A stretch of 64,000 bases of DNA, from the NCBI RefSeq assembly GCF_000763375.1, contig NZ_JPSY01000001.1, forward strand, positions 372,001-436,000. Reading direction: 5' to 3'. Positions 1 to 9,373 of this stretch are shown piece after piece; within the stretch, counting starts at the first letter, position 1; each line of letters opens with the position of its first letter. The position numbers and the translations under genes were made by a program. The notes under the pieces were generated by a model, which saw nothing but the letters and a program-made list of their open reading frames with translations, was not told the DNA's origin and made no database searches. Origin of the DNA: Microbacterium profundi (GTDB lineage Bacteria > Actinomycetota > Actinomycetes > Actinomycetales > Microbacteriaceae).

Positions 1-1
1 G

Positions 2-433
2 CACGAGGGCTTCGTCAATTTCAACGCCGGCACTCTCGGCGCCTCGATGGTCGAAGGCCGCATCTCACAGGGCGTCGTGGTCGGCGAAGGCAGCGACATC
101 GGCGGCGGCGCATCCATCATGGGCACGCTCTCCGGCGGCGGCAGCGTACGTGTCTCGATCGGTGAGCGCACCCTGCTGGGCGCGAACGCGGGCCTCGGCA
201 TCGCTCTCGGCGACGACTGCATCCTCGAAGCCGGGGTGTACCTCACCGCCGGATCCAAGGTCGTGCTGGTCGACGGTCCGAACACGGCCGACGGCGGCAA
301 GCGCGTCGTCAAGGCCGCAGAACTGTCCGGGGGGAACGGCCTGCTGTTCTGGCGCAACTCGGTCTCAGGTGCTATCGAGGCGAAGCAGCGGACGGGTGTC
401 GGCGTCACGCTGAACGAGGCACTGCACGCCTGA
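2..433 (+). CDS. dapD: Tetrahydrodipicolinate N-succinyltransferase, C-terminal part (cut by window edge)
   Basis: Last 143 residues of the enzyme that succinylates tetrahydrodipicolinate in the succinylase branch of lysine/diaminopimelate synthesis. The visible part is rich in the hexapeptide-repeat pattern of a left-handed beta helix (for example [16 protein letters not shown], then [21 protein letters not shown]) and ends in the substrate-binding C-terminal extension found in actinobacterial DapD. The reading frame is open through base 2, so the start lies outside the window. dapC, the next succinylase-pathway enzyme, is 3 kb downstream on the other strand. Family assignment rests on recognised sequence pattern; the missing N-terminal half could not be checked. 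Confidence 0.9.
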   Translation, partial: HEGFVNFNAGTLGASMVEGRISQGVVVGEGSDIGGGASIMGTLSGGGSVRVSIGERTLLGANAGLGIALGDDCILEAGVYLTAGSKVVLVDGPNTADGGKRVVKAAELSGGNGLLFWRNSVSGAIEAKQRTGVGVTLNEALHA

Positions 434-456
434 CAGACGCGCCAGAACGGCGTGCA
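423..456 (+). terminator. Candidate hairpin terminator at the end of dapD
   Basis: Perfect 8-bp inverted repeat, TGCACGCC (423-430) and GGCGTGCA (449-456), with an 18-nt loop that contains the dapD stop codon. A second small hairpin (GCATGC at 454-459 and 468-473) overlaps its right arm. There is no U-tract, as is usual in high-GC actinobacteria, so termination is an inference. Confidence 0.4.
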
Positions 457-670
457 TGCAGCTTCGGGCATGCATCCCTGGTAAGGTGGAAGAGTTGTCC
501 AGATCGACTTGAGGCAACTGCGTCGTCGTCACGGGGTCTTCCCAGACCGTAGCGAGCTCAACAGCTCCTCCACCAGTTGGCGTTTCGAACGGCGAACCTC
601 TGCGCACTTCCTGTGCGCGGTCGCCCATCACACGAATCAGACGCGATCACACGCGTCATGGAGTACTTCT
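434..670 (+). other. Long leader region upstream of the DEAD-box helicase
   Basis: These 237 nt lie between dapD and the helicase start and hold no convincing gene. Two short perfect hairpins are visible: GGTCT/AGACC at 535-548 and GCGCAC/GTGCGC at 602-618. Long structured leaders are common for cold-shock RNA helicase mRNAs, so a regulatory leader is plausible, but no Rfam-type motif was recognised and no promoter could be fixed. Confidence 0.35.
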
Positions 671-2110
671 ATGCCTACCTTCCTCGAACTCGGCGTGCCA
701 GCGCCCCTCGCTTCGGTCCTCGCCGCTGAAGGCAAGACCGAGGCGTTCGCCATTCAGCGCGACACGCTTCCCGACTCGCTCGCCGGACGCGACCTCCTCG
801 GTCGCGGCCGCACCGGCAGCGGAAAGACCATCGCCTTCGCGATCCCGCTGGTGGCGAGCCTGATCTCCTCCGGCCGCAAGAGCCGTCCCGGCCACCCCCG
901 CGGCCTGGTGCTCGCACCGACCCGCGAGCTCGCCACACAGATCGCCGCCGTCGTCGCGCCGCTCGCCGAGGCCGTCGGCCTCCGCGTCACCACCGTGTTC
1001 GGCGGTGTCAGCCAGCGTCCGCAGGAGCAGGCGCTGCGCAGCGGCGTCGACATCGTCGTGGCCTGCCCCGGCCGCCTCGAAGACCTCATGAAGCAGAAGG
1101 TCGTCTCGCTCGATTCGGTCGAGGTGGCGGTGCTCGACGAGGCCGACCACATGGCCGACCTCGGCTTCCTGCCCGGCGTGACCCGCATCCTCACCGCGAC
1201 CCCGGCCGGCGGCCAGCGTCTGCTCTTCAGCGCGACGCTCGACCGCGGCATCGATTCGCTCGCCAAGCGCTTCCTCTCCAACCCGGTCAGCCACGAGGTC
1301 GACGAGTCCAGCGTTCCCGTCGGCGAGATGACCCACCGTGTGCTCGTCACCACTTCGACCGAGCACAAGACGGGCCTCGTCCGCGATCTCGCCTCCGGCA
1401 CCGGTCGTCGCATCCTCTTCACCCGCACCAAGCACCAGGCGAAGAAGCTGGCCAAGCAGCTCACTGCCGCCGGCATCCCCGCTGTCGACCTGCACGGCAA
1501 CCTGTCGCAGAACGCACGTGAGCGCAACCTCAGCGCGTTCTCGGCCGATCCGGCCGACGGTGGCGTGCGCGTGCTCGTCGCGACCGATGTCGCCGCGCGT
1601 GGAGTGCACGTCGACAACGTCGACCTGGTCGTCCACGTCGACCCGCCCATGGAGCACAAGGCGTACCTGCACCGCTCAGGCCGTACCGCACGCGCGGGTG
1701 CCGCAGGCACCGTCGTCACCGTCGTGCTGCCCGAGCAGCGCCGCGATGTGAAGGATCTCCTCCGCAAGGCCCAGATCACTGCAGCGTTGGAAGACGTCAA
1801 CGCGGGCATCGTGACCGAGCTGGTCGGAGAGCGCGCCGCACACGTGCGTCCTGCTCCCCCGCAGCCGGTGCAGCAGCAGCAGCCGAAGAAGGCCAGGCAG
1901 CCGCAGCAGAGCGGCGGACCTGCCTCCGGTTCGCCGGCGCGCCGTCGCCGGCGTCCGCAGGGCCAGGGCAGCCAGGGCCAGTCCGCGGCTCAGGGCGACA
2001 GCCAGCGCTCCGGGCAGCAGGGTCAGCGCTCGCGCGGCCTGCAGGTCGGCCAGCGCGTCGACACGCGAGGCTCGCGCCGCGCACAGGGCGGCGGATTCCA
2101 GGGCCGCTGA
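671..2110 (+). CDS. DEAD-box ATP-dependent RNA helicase
   Basis: Unwinds RNA duplexes, probably in ribosome assembly or mRNA turnover. Motifs appear in the expected order: Q motif (Gln29), Walker A GRTGSGKT (46-53), Ia APTREL, DEAD box near residue 156, SAT, and motif VI HRSGRTARAG. After about residue 400 the chain becomes a Gln/Arg/Gly-rich basic tail, a common RNA-binding extension. The start at 671 is chosen because homology begins with PTFLELG; the frame is open further upstream but that stretch looks non-coding. Length 479 aa fits the family. The exact paralogue (DeaD, RhlE or CshA type) cannot be told from sequence alone. Confidence 0.92.
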   Translation: MPTFLELGVPAPLASVLAAEGKTEAFAIQRDTLPDSLAGRDLLGRGRTGSGKTIAFAIPLVASLISSGRKSRPGHPRGLVLAPTRELATQIAAVVAPLAEAVGLRVTTVFGGVSQRPQEQALRSGVDIVVACPGRLEDLMKQKVVSLDSVEVAVLDEADHMADLGFLPGVTRILTATPAGGQRLLFSATLDRGIDSLAKRFLSNPVSHEVDESSVPVGEMTHRVLVTTSTEHKTGLVRDLASGTGRRILFTRTKHQAKKLAKQLTAAGIPAVDLHGNLSQNARERNLSAFSADPADGGVRVLVATDVAARGVHVDNVDLVVHVDPPMEHKAYLHRSGRTARAGAAGTVVTVVLPEQRRDVKDLLRKAQITAALEDVNAGIVTELVGERAAHVRPAPPQPVQQQQPKKARQPQQSGGPASGSPARRRRRPQGQGSQGQSAAQGDSQRSGQQGQRSRGLQVGQRVDTRGSRRAQGGGFQGR

Positions 2111-2139
2111 GCCCCGCCAGCACCTGCCTCACCGCACAT

Positions 2140-2184
2140 GCGAAAGGCCCCGAACTCCTCTGGAGAGGATTCGGGGCCTTTCGC
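2140..2184. terminator. Bidirectional terminator between helicase and gltA
   Basis: A perfect 15-bp inverted repeat (2140-2154 and 2170-2184, arm GCGAAAGGCCCCGAA) has a loop that itself folds (TCCTC/GAGGA). It lies between two convergent genes and has A-rich and T-rich runs inside the arms, so it can serve both strands. Confidence 0.85.
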
Positions 2185-2193
2185 GTACGCGCC

Positions 2194-3489
2194 TCAGCGG
2201 ATCGGGAACTGACGCTCCGGAGACCCGGTGTACAGCTGCTGCGGGCGGCCGATCTTGGTCTGCGTGTCGAGGTTCAACTCGCGCCACTGCGCCAGCCACC
2301 CCGGAAGGCGGCCGATCGCGAACAGCACGGTGAACATGCGCGTCGGGAAGCCCATGGCCTTGTAGATCACGCCGGTGTAGAAGTCGACGTTCGGGTACAG
2401 ACGACGTTCCTTGAAGTAGTCGTCCGCGAGGGCGAGCTCTTCCAGTTCCTTGGCGACGTCGAGCAGCGGGTCGGTGACGCCGAGCTCGCGGAGGACCTCG
2501 TCGGCGGCTTCCTTGACGAGCTTGGCGCGAGGGTCGTAGTTCTTGTAGACGCGGTGCCCGAAGCCCATCAGCTTCACGCCGTCTTCCTTGTTCTTCACGC
2601 TCTCCACGAAGCGCGAGACGCTCTGACCGGAGTCGCGGATCTGTCCGAGCATCGTGAGGACGGCCTCGTTCGCGCCGCCGTGCAGCGGGCCGGAGAGCGC
2701 CTGGATGCCGGCGGAGATCGACGCGAACTGGTTCGCTCCGGTCGAGCCGACCATGCGCACGGTCGAGGTGGAGGCGTTCTGCTCGTGATCTTCGTGCAGG
2801 ATCAGCAGCAGCTCGAGCGCCTTCGACATGACCGGATTGATCTCGTAGGGCTCCGAGTGCACGCCGAAGTTGAGCTTGAGGAAGTTGTCGACGAAGCTCA
2901 GCGAGTTGTCCGGGTAGAGGAACGCCTGCCCGACGCTCTTCTTGTGCGCGTACGCCGCGATAACGGGCAGCTTGGCGAGCATGCGCACCATGTTGAGCTC
3001 GACATGCTCGGGATTGTTCGGGTCGGTCTGGCCCTCGTAGTAGGTCGAGAGCGCGGCGACAGCCGACGACAGCACCGACATCGGGTGAGCCGTGTGCGGC
3101 AGCGCCGAGAAGAAGTGCTTCAGATCCTCATGCAGGAGAGTGTGGCGACGGATGCGGTCATCGAAGTTCGCCAACTCGTCAGCGGAGGGCAACTCGCCGT
3201 AGATGAGCAGCCAGGCGACCTCGAGATAGCTGCAGTTCTTCGCGATCTGCTCGATCGGGTAACCGCGGTAGCGCAGGATGCCCTTGTCGCCGTCGATGAA
3301 CGTGATCTCCGACTTGGTGGATGCCGTGTTCACGAAGCCGTAGTCGAGGCCGGTGTATCCGGTCTGCTTCGTCAGCGTCGAGAAGTCGATGCTGTCGTTG
3401 CCCGCCGTGCCACGAAGTACTGGGAATTCCGCTGTGGTTCCACCGATCGTGAGAGTCGCCTTCGCCTGCTGATCTCCCGCTGCACTCAC
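2194..3489 (-). CDS. gltA: Citrate synthase (type II)
   Basis: Condenses acetyl-CoA and oxaloacetate at the entry to the TCA cycle. The 431-aa length and order of blocks match hexameric type II enzymes: an N-terminal beta domain, then LMGFGHRVYKNYDPRA and the C-terminal region FPTRMFTVLFAIGRLPGW. The start is a GTG at 3489, chosen because AAGGAGG lies 6-7 nt upstream on this strand. The frame stays open for another 738 nt upstream, but that part is the shadow of dapC. It stands alone, ends at the bidirectional hairpin, and has about 180 nt of upstream DNA for its promoter. Confidence 0.96.
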   Translation of the reverse strand: MSAAGDQQAKATLTIGGTTAEFPVLRGTAGNDSIDFSTLTKQTGYTGLDYGFVNTASTKSEITFIDGDKGILRYRGYPIEQIAKNCSYLEVAWLLIYGELPSADELANFDDRIRRHTLLHEDLKHFFSALPHTAHPMSVLSSAVAALSTYYEGQTDPNNPEHVELNMVRMLAKLPVIAAYAHKKSVGQAFLYPDNSLSFVDNFLKLNFGVHSEPYEINPVMSKALELLLILHEDHEQNASTSTVRMVGSTGANQFASISAGIQALSGPLHGGANEAVLTMLGQIRDSGQSVSRFVESVKNKEDGVKLMGFGHRVYKNYDPRAKLVKEAADEVLRELGVTDPLLDVAKELEELALADDYFKERRLYPNVDFYTGVIYKAMGFPTRMFTVLFAIGRLPGWLAQWRELNLDTQTKIGRPQQLYTGSPERQFPIR

Positions 3490-3671
3490 GCGGTCCTCCT
3501 TGTACGTTGACTCGACCTGTCGATCTGATTCGCCGTTGGTCGAACTATCGAGCGGCGATGCATGGCGCTGCGCGCCTGGCCGGATCTCGACCGAATCGCC
3601 TTTACAGCCTAGTCGTCGTATCGGCCTACTGTGACATCCGCCAAGAGATGGCGAGCGGTTACCGTGGGAAC

Positions 3672-4784
3672 CTACAGAGAAGCTCCGCGCAACCGCGCTG
3701 CCCCTGCTGCGACCCGCTCGAGCGGCGCCGTCAGAGACAGCCGCACGTGCTGACCGGAATCGGCGCCGTAGAACGGACCCGGTCCCGCCAGGATGCCGAG
3801 GTCGGCGAGGCGCCCCATCGACTCCCAGGCATCCTGGCCCTCGGTCGCCCACAGATACAGTCCTGCTTCCGAGCCGTCGATCCGGAACCCGGCCGCCTGC
3901 AGCGCGGGGCGCAGCAGGTCGCGCCGTGCGCGATAGAGCTGCTTCTGCGCGGCGACGTGCGCGTCGTCCCGCAGTGCCACCGTCATGGCCTGCTGCACCG
4001 GCGCCGGCGGCATGAGTCCGAGGTGCTTGCGAGCGGTGAGCAGATCGCCGACGACGCGCGCGCATCCGGCGACGAAGGCGGCACGGTAGCCGGCGAGGTT
4101 CGACTGCTTGCTGAGCGAGTAGACGCTGAGCAGGTTCTTGCGCGAACCGTCCGTCACACGGGGATCGAGCACCGAGGGCACCGGCTCTTCGGCCCACTGG
4201 CCGTCCCACCCGAGCTCGGCGTAGCACTCGTCGCTCGCGAGCACAGCACCCAGCTCACGGGCGCGACGCACGGCGACCGCGAGCTCTTCGACCGTCCAGG
4301 TGCGTCCGTCCGGATTCCCGGGGGTGTTGATCCAGATGAGCCGCGCACCCTCGGGCCAAAGAGCAGGATCGTCCTCGGCGACCGGCGTCGCGCCCGCGAC
4401 GCGCGCTCCCACCTCGTATGTCGGGTACGCCACGCGTGGGAACACGACGATGTCCCCCTCGCCGAGTCCGAGCAGGGTGGGAAGCAGCGCGACCAGTTCC
4501 TTCGAGCCGATCGTGGGCATGACGTTGTCGACCCTCAGGTCCGGCACACCGCGGCGCCGTGCGTACCAGTCGACGATCGCCTCGCGCAGTGCAGGAGTGC
4601 CGACGGTCTGCGGGTATGCGTGCGCGTCGGTCGCGTCGGCGAGCGCCTTGCGGATGATCTCGGGCGTCGGGTCGACCGGAGAGCCGATCGAGAGGTCGAC
4701 GAGACCATCCGGATGCTGTGCTGCGCGCTCTCGGTAGGAGACGACCGCATCCCAGGGGTAATCGGCCAGGTCGTGGACGCCCAC
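3672..4784 (-). CDS. dapC: N-succinyldiaminopimelate aminotransferase
   Basis: PLP-dependent class I/II aminotransferase that converts N-succinyl-2-amino-6-ketopimelate in lysine and peptidoglycan precursor synthesis. The PLP lysine lies in SVYSLSKQSNLAGYR, typical of actinobacterial DapC; NTPGNPDGR and the final RLSLTAPLE arginine region are also present. 370 aa is normal. The start is GTG at 4784, six nt after the fdxA stop, so the two genes form one transcription unit. fdxA-dapC linkage is common in actinobacteria. The nearby dapD supports the pathway assignment. Confidence 0.94.
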   Translation of the reverse strand: MGVHDLADYPWDAVVSYRERAAQHPDGLVDLSIGSPVDPTPEIIRKALADATDAHAYPQTVGTPALREAIVDWYARRRGVPDLRVDNVMPTIGSKELVALLPTLLGLGEGDIVVFPRVAYPTYEVGARVAGATPVAEDDPALWPEGARLIWINTPGNPDGRTWTVEELAVAVRRARELGAVLASDECYAELGWDGQWAEEPVPSVLDPRVTDGSRKNLLSVYSLSKQSNLAGYRAAFVAGCARVVGDLLTARKHLGLMPPAPVQQAMTVALRDDAHVAAQKQLYRARRDLLRPALQAAGFRIDGSEAGLYLWATEGQDAWESMGRLADLGILAGPGPFYGADSGQHVRLSLTAPLERVAAGAARLRGASL

Positions 4785-4790
4785 GCTCCG

Positions 4791-5111
4791 CTACTCGCCC
4801 TGCGGGGGAAGAGCGGCGATGATCGGGTGGTCGTACTTGATGACGCCGATCTTGGCCGCGCCTCCAGGAGATCCGACCTCGTCGAAGAACTCGACGTTCG
4901 CCTTGTAGTAGTCGGCCCATTCCTCAGGCAGGTCGTCCTCGTAGTAGATCGCCTCGACGGGGCACACCGGCTCGCACGCGCCGCAGTCCACGCATTCGTC
5001 GGGGTGGATGTACAGCGATCGCTCGCCCTCGTAGATGCAGTCAACGGGGCACTCGTCGATGCAGGCACGATCCTTGACATCGACACAGGGAAGAGCGATC
5101 ACATACGTCAC
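4791..5111 (-). CDS. fdxA: Ferredoxin, 7Fe FdxA type
   Basis: Small cytoplasmic electron carrier of 106 aa. Cysteines in the N-terminal half ([17 protein letters not shown], then [15 protein letters not shown]) match the [3Fe-4S][4Fe-4S] ferredoxins of actinobacteria, and the C-terminal extension ([18 protein letters not shown]) is the usual FdxA tail. The start is GTG at 5111. It is the first gene of the pair fdxA-dapC and lies 9 nt after the membrane protein upstream, so all three may be co-transcribed. Confidence 0.95.
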   Translation of the reverse strand: MTYVIALPCVDVKDRACIDECPVDCIYEGERSLYIHPDECVDCGACEPVCPVEAIYYEDDLPEEWADYYKANVEFFDEVGSPGGAAKIGVIKYDHPIIAALPPQGE

Positions 5112-5120
5112 GCCTTCAGT

Positions 5121-5504
5121 CTACGGCCCGTCGGCTGTGGTCCGCCTCGGCAAGCGCTTGAGGTTCGGCCACGCGATCACGAGCAGCGCGATGCCGGCGA
5201 CGAGATAGATCCAGATCTGCCCTATCGGCGTGTTCGGCACGATGACGGAGCCCCCGGGACCCGGACCGGAGATGATCATCACCATCCCCAGCATCCCGAG
5301 CGCCGTTACGACAGTCGCTCCACGATCGTGCGTCAGTGCTCGCACCGCGATGAGCAGCGCCGCGCATGCGATGGCCGCCACGATCATCCCGACCGGGATC
5401 ACTCCCCACATGAGGCTGTGGGCGATGGTTCCCGCGGTCCCGTACACGACGCCGACGAGCGCGGCGGCGAGCCAGGCGAGTCCTCGGGAGATCCAGTTCG
5501 GCAC
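5121..5504 (-). CDS. Small membrane protein of unknown function
   Basis: 127 aa with about four hydrophobic segments (roughly residues 9-32, 36-54, 65-83 and 93-111) and a basic C-terminus (NLKRLPRRTT). No catalytic or binding motif was recognised. The start is GTG at 5504. Its position directly upstream of fdxA is conserved in my recollection of Microbacteriaceae genomes, where such proteins carry a DUF6113-type label, but that label is not verified here. The function is unknown; a housekeeping membrane role is only a guess. Confidence 0.75.
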   Translation of the reverse strand: MPNWISRGLAWLAAALVGVVYGTAGTIAHSLMWGVIPVGMIVAAIACAALLIAVRALTHDRGATVVTALGMLGMVMIISGPGPGGSVIVPNTPIGQIWIYLVAGIALLVIAWPNLKRLPRRTTADGP

Positions 5505-5545
5505 TCCCCCACTTTACGCGTTCGCACCGTCGGGCCGAACACGCC

Positions 5546-5860
5546 TCAGGCGGCCCAGCCGACCAGACGCAGCAGCGCCGCGACGGCCGCCGCCGCGATC
5601 ACCACCACCAGGAATGATTGGCGCAGGTACAGCAGCCCCGCGGCGACCAGAACGGCGGGGATCCGGGCGTCGACCACGACCGCCTGCCCGCTCCCCAGCG
5701 TCTGCACCGCGACGAGTGCGGCAAGCAGCGCGACCGTCAGCAGGTCGGAGATCCGCGCGGGACGCGGTGCCTCGAGATAGTGGGCGGGGATCAGATAGCC
5801 GAACGTCTTCAACGCGACGCAGATGCAGGCCGCGAGCAGCACGGCGCTCCAGACGCTCAC
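5546..5860 (-). CDS. azlD: Branched-chain amino-acid exporter small subunit, AzlD family
   Basis: 104-aa membrane protein with three to four hydrophobic segments and the AzlD-type pattern KTFGYLIPAHYLEAPR near the N-terminus. With AzlC it forms an amino-acid (branched-chain or azaleucine) exporter. The start is GTG at 5860, overlapping the azlC stop by four nt (GTGA), which indicates translational coupling. The pair diverges from an XRE-cupin regulator that very likely controls it. Confidence 0.9.
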   Translation of the reverse strand: MSVWSAVLLAACICVALKTFGYLIPAHYLEAPRPARISDLLTVALLAALVAVQTLGSGQAVVVDARIPAVLVAAGLLYLRQSFLVVVIAAAAVAALLRLVGWAA

Positions 5861-6570
5861 GTACTCACCTCCGTCGCCGTACCGGATGATCGGACGTCGT
5901 CACGCCCCAGCCAGTTGAACCAGCCGACCACGATCGCGACGACAGCCGCCACCAGCACCGGCAGTCCTGGCATCATGACGGGCGTGAGGGATGCTGCGAT
6001 CACCGCTGCGGCCACACCGACGGCGATCGCCTGCCGCTGCTTCAGCCGCGGCCACAGCAGCGCGAGGAAGGCGGCAGCGGCCGCGGCATCCAGTCCCCAG
6101 GACTTGGGGTCACCCAACACATCGCCGAGGAGTGCACCGAGGAGCGTCGTGATGTTCCAGCCGATGAAGACGCCGAGTCCCGTGACCCAGAAACCCAGCC
6201 GGCTCAGCGCGGGGGTCGCCTGCGAGATCGCGACCGCCGTGGATTCGTCGATCGTCACCTGCGCCGCGGCGGTGCGGCGCCAGAAGCCGCTTCCGATGAT
6301 CGGCGACATGCGCATGCCGTAGGCGAGGTTGCGCACGCCCAGCAGGGCGGCAGAGGCGATCGCCGATGGCAGAGCCGCCATGCCGCCCGCACCGAACACG
6401 CCGATGAACGCGAACTGCGACCCGCCCGTGAACATGAGAAGGCTCAGCACACTGGTCTGCCAGATGTCGAGTCCTGATGCCACCGCGAGGGCACCGAACG
6501 AGATGCCGTAGGCGCTCGTGGCGACGGCGACGCCGAGCCCCTCGCGCCAGACCTCGCGCCGCTGTGACAT
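5857..6570 (-). CDS. azlC: Branched-chain amino-acid exporter large subunit, AzlC family
   Basis: 237-aa integral membrane protein with the AzlC signature blocks YGISFGALAVASG, FTGGSQFAFIG and GVRNLAYGM. Such proteins export leucine-like amino acids with AzlD. ATG at 6570 is the first start after the shared intergenic region. The start codon is followed by a polar stretch and then the hydrophobic core. Co-transcribed with azlD through a 4-nt overlap; the divergent XRE-cupin gene shares its promoter region. Confidence 0.92.
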   Translation of the reverse strand: MSQRREVWREGLGVAVATSAYGISFGALAVASGLDIWQTSVLSLLMFTGGSQFAFIGVFGAGGMAALPSAIASAALLGVRNLAYGMRMSPIIGSGFWRRTAAAQVTIDESTAVAISQATPALSRLGFWVTGLGVFIGWNITTLLGALLGDVLGDPKSWGLDAAAAAAFLALLWPRLKQRQAIAVGVAAAVIAASLTPVMMPGLPVLVAAVVAIVVGWFNWLGRDDVRSSGTATEVST

Positions 6571-6666
6571 GGATGAATCCCGTTCGCTTCAGTGAACACC
6601 TGACGACCATTCTGAACACTTCGGCCCCGCTAGTCAAAGCGAACGATCGTTTGGCATACTGAACGC
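6571..6666. promoter_or_regulatory. Divergent promoter/operator region, azlCD versus XRE-cupin gene
   Basis: Two imperfect palindromes are visible. GTTCGCTTCAGTGAAC spans 6582-6597, just upstream of azlC. CGAACGATCGTTTG spans 6640-6653, next to the regulator start. A CATACT box at 6655-6660 ends 6 nt before the regulator ATG, consistent with a leaderless -10. Binding of the adjacent XRE protein is inferred from position. Confidence 0.5.
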
Positions 6667-7215
6667 ATGGAAGATCTGGGATCGCGCATCGGACGAGCGC
6701 TTCGCCGCGAGCGCGAATCCGCCGGCATCAGCATCTCCGAGCTGGCGCGGCGCGCAGGCATCTCGAAGGCGACGGTCTCGCAGCTGGAGAACGGCACAGG
6801 CAACCCCAGCGTCGAGACCCTGTGGGCCCTCGGCGATGCGCTCAGCATCCCGTTCGCCGTCCTCGTCGACCAGCAGGCGCACGCGCCGACGCTGATCCGC
6901 GCAGACGAACTCGACGCAGTGCCGTCTGCCGCGGCGCCGTACAGCGCGACGCTTCTCTCCGCGAGCCCGCCAGGGGCCAGGCGCGACCTCTACGTGATCC
7001 GGGCCGAGCCGGGCGAACCGCGACGCTCGATGCCGCACCACAACGGCACTACCGAGCACGTCATCCTCATGACCGGTGCTGCCCGGATCGGCCCTGCTGA
7101 CGCTCCGGTCGATCTCTCCCCGGGTGACTACCTGTCGTATGCGGGCGATTCACCACACGTGTTCGAGGCGCTCGAGCCCGGCACGAGCGCTGTGCTGATC
7201 TCGGAGCTCCGCTGA
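6667..7215 (+). CDS. XRE-family regulator with C-terminal cupin domain
   Basis: 182 aa. Residues about 5-60 form an XRE helix-turn-helix (LRRERESAGISISELARRAG, then SQLENGTGNPSVETLW). Residues about 100-180 form a cupin (PHHNGTTEHVILMTGAARI, then LSPGDYLSYAGDSPHVFEAL), the usual small-ligand sensor fused to this HTH. In this family the cupin binds amino acids or metabolites and the HTH controls adjacent transport or catabolism genes. Transcribed away from azlCD, so azlCD is the likely target. The start follows a CATACT box by 6 nt and has no Shine-Dalgarno, suggesting a leaderless transcript. Confidence 0.9.
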   Translation: MEDLGSRIGRALRRERESAGISISELARRAGISKATVSQLENGTGNPSVETLWALGDALSIPFAVLVDQQAHAPTLIRADELDAVPSAAAPYSATLLSASPPGARRDLYVIRAEPGEPRRSMPHHNGTTEHVILMTGAARIGPADAPVDLSPGDYLSYAGDSPHVFEALEPGTSAVLISELR

Positions 7216-7261
7216 GCAGCATCCGTCTCGCCGTCATCCCGCGCGCCCGCCTGTCTACGGC

Positions 7262-7337
7262 GACGCCCCCTCTGCGCATCGACGCCCCCTCGGTCAGACG
7301 TGGCTGAGAGGGGGCGTCGGCGGCCGAAGGGGGCGTC
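7262..7337. terminator. Nested palindrome / terminator between XRE-cupin gene and typA
   Basis: The decamer GACGCCCCCT occurs twice on the plus strand (7262-7271 and 7281-7290) and twice inverted (7309-7318 and 7328-7337), forming two nested stems. The inner stem is 11 bp (7281-7291 with 7308-7318), and its loop also pairs (TCAG/CTGA). It sits between convergent genes, so a bidirectional terminator is the simplest role. Confidence 0.65.
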
Positions 7338-7348
7338 AGCGCGAAGGG

Positions 7349-9262
7349 TTACGCGTTGGCGTCCTGACGCTTCAGGCGCGACGTCTCACGACCGCGCACG
7401 GTCGCGTCGAGGTTGACCTTGCGGATGCGAACGACCTCGGGAGTCACCTCGACGCATTCGTCGTCACGGGCGAACTCGAGGCTCTCCTCGAGGGTCAGCT
7501 GGCGCGGAGGCGTCATCGACTCGAACGTGTCGGAGCTGGCTGCACGCATGTTGGTGAGCTTCTTCTCCTTGGTGATGTTCACGTCCATGTCGTCGGCGCG
7601 CGAGTTCTCGCCGATGACCATGCCCTCGTAGACCTCCTGCGTGGGCTGGACGAAGAACGACATACGCTCCTGCAGGGCGATCATCGCGAACGGGGTGACG
7701 ACACCCTGACGGTCGGCGACGATCGAGCCGTTCTGGCGCGTGGAGATGTGTCCTGCCCAGGCGTCGTAGCCGTGCGAGATCGCGTTGGCGATTCCCGTGC
7801 CGCGCGTCGTGGTGAGGAACTCGGTGCGGAACCCGATCAGACCGCGCGAGGGCACGATGAACTCCATGCGCACCCAGCCGGTGCCGTGGTTGATCATGTT
7901 GTCCATGCGGCCCTTGCGGGCCGCCAGCAGCTGCGTGATCGCGCCGAGGTACTCCTCGGGAGCATCGATCGTGAGGTGCTCGAACGGCTCGTGCGTCTTG
8001 CCGTCGACCTTCTTGGTGACCACCTGCGGCTTGCCGACCGTGAGTTCGAAGCCCTCACGGCGCATGTTCTCGACCAGGATGGCGAGGGCGAGCTCACCGC
8101 GGCCCTGCACCTCCCAGGCATCGGGGCGTCCGATGTCGACGACCTTGAGCGAGACGTTGCCGATGAGCTCACGGTCGAGGCGGTCCTTCACCATGCGGGC
8201 GGTGAGCTTGTGTCCCTTGACCTTGCCCATCAGCGGCGAGGTGTTGGTACCGATCGTCATCGAGATCGCAGGATCGTCGACGTGGATCTGCGGCAGCGGG
8301 CGCACATCTTCGGGGTCGGCGATGGTCTCACCGATCGTGATGTCCTCGAAGCCTGCGATGGCGACGATGTCGCCGGGAGCGGCGGACTCGGCCGGGTAGC
8401 GCTCGAGCGCACGGGTCTTGAGCAGCTCGGTGATGCGGGCGTTGCTGGTCGTGCCGTCTGCACGGACCCAGGCGACGGTCTGGCCCTTCTTCAGCGTTCC
8501 GTTGAAGACGCGAAGCAGTGCGAGGCGGCCGAGGAACGGGCTGGAGTCGAGGTTCGTGACCCAGGCCTGCAGCGGGGCTTCGTCGTCGTAGGACGGTGCC
8601 GGGATGTGCTCGAGGATCGCGCCGAAGAGCGGCTCGAGGTCGTCGTTGTCCGGGAGCGAGCCGTTCTCGGGACGGTTGCGCGAGGCTGCACCGGCACGAC
8701 CGGAGGCGTAGACGACCGGCACGTCGAGCAGTGCGTCGACATCGAGGTCGGGCACGTCATCGACCATGTCCGAGGCGAGCCCCAGCAGCAGGTCGTGCGC
8801 CTCCTCCTCGACCTCGGCGATGCGAGCGTCAGGACGGTCGGTCTTGTTCACCAGAAGGATGACCGGCAGCTTCGCCTCGAGCGCCTTGCGCAGCACGAAG
8901 CGGGTCTGCGGCAGCGGACCCTCGGAGGCGTCGACGAGCAGCACGACACCGTCGACCATGGAAAGGCCGCGCTCGACCTCGCCGCCGAAATCGGCGTGAC
9001 CCGGGGTGTCGATCACGTTGATCGTGATGTCCTGCCCGTTCGCGTGCACACCCTTGTAGGTGATCGCGGTGTTCTTCGCGAGGATCGTGATGCCCTTTTC
9101 ACGCTCGAGGTCGTTCGAGTCCATGGCGCGTTCGTCCACGTGCGCGTGCTCGCCGAACGAGCCCGTCTGGCGCAGCATGGCGTCGACGAGCGTGGTCTTG
9201 CCGTGGTCGACGTGCGCGACGATAGCGACATTGCGGAGGTCAGAGCGAAGGGCGTGCGCCAT
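7349..9262 (-). CDS. typA: Ribosome-associated translational GTPase TypA/BipA
   Basis: 637-aa translation-factor GTPase that acts on the ribosome in stress and low-temperature growth. G1 is [10 protein letters not shown] near residue 16, switch I contains EREKGITI, G3 is DTPGHADF, and G4 is NKTD. The BipA-specific C-terminal block follows ([21 protein letters not shown] and [14 protein letters not shown]). Length is normal. ATG at 9262 has AGGA upstream. It stands alone, convergent with the XRE-cupin gene and divergent from the CPBP gene. Confidence 0.96.
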   Translation of the reverse strand: MAHALRSDLRNVAIVAHVDHGKTTLVDAMLRQTGSFGEHAHVDERAMDSNDLEREKGITILAKNTAITYKGVHANGQDITINVIDTPGHADFGGEVERGLSMVDGVVLLVDASEGPLPQTRFVLRKALEAKLPVILLVNKTDRPDARIAEVEEEAHDLLLGLASDMVDDVPDLDVDALLDVPVVYASGRAGAASRNRPENGSLPDNDDLEPLFGAILEHIPAPSYDDEAPLQAWVTNLDSSPFLGRLALLRVFNGTLKKGQTVAWVRADGTTSNARITELLKTRALERYPAESAAPGDIVAIAGFEDITIGETIADPEDVRPLPQIHVDDPAISMTIGTNTSPLMGKVKGHKLTARMVKDRLDRELIGNVSLKVVDIGRPDAWEVQGRGELALAILVENMRREGFELTVGKPQVVTKKVDGKTHEPFEHLTIDAPEEYLGAITQLLAARKGRMDNMINHGTGWVRMEFIVPSRGLIGFRTEFLTTTRGTGIANAISHGYDAWAGHISTRQNGSIVADRQGVVTPFAMIALQERMSFFVQPTQEVYEGMVIGENSRADDMDVNITKEKKLTNMRAASSDTFESMTPPRQLTLEESLEFARDDECVEVTPEVVRIRKVNLDATVRGRETSRLKRQDANA

Positions 9263-9373
9263 GCAAGTTTCCTAAAAGGGAGGGGAAATGCCGGGATGCC
9301 GACGGTCCAGGATATCGCACGATCGCTGATCACTCTCTGAGCGTGCATACGAACGCTCCCGTAGCATCAGACT

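Noticed and set aside
3507..5780. Long plus-strand open frame opposite dapC, fdxA and neighbours
   Set aside because: Shadow of four conserved minus-strand genes.
7262..7337. Possible CRISPR-like repeat array
   Set aside because: Units are 10 bp, inverted as well as direct, with no regular spacers; a terminator or palindrome explains it.
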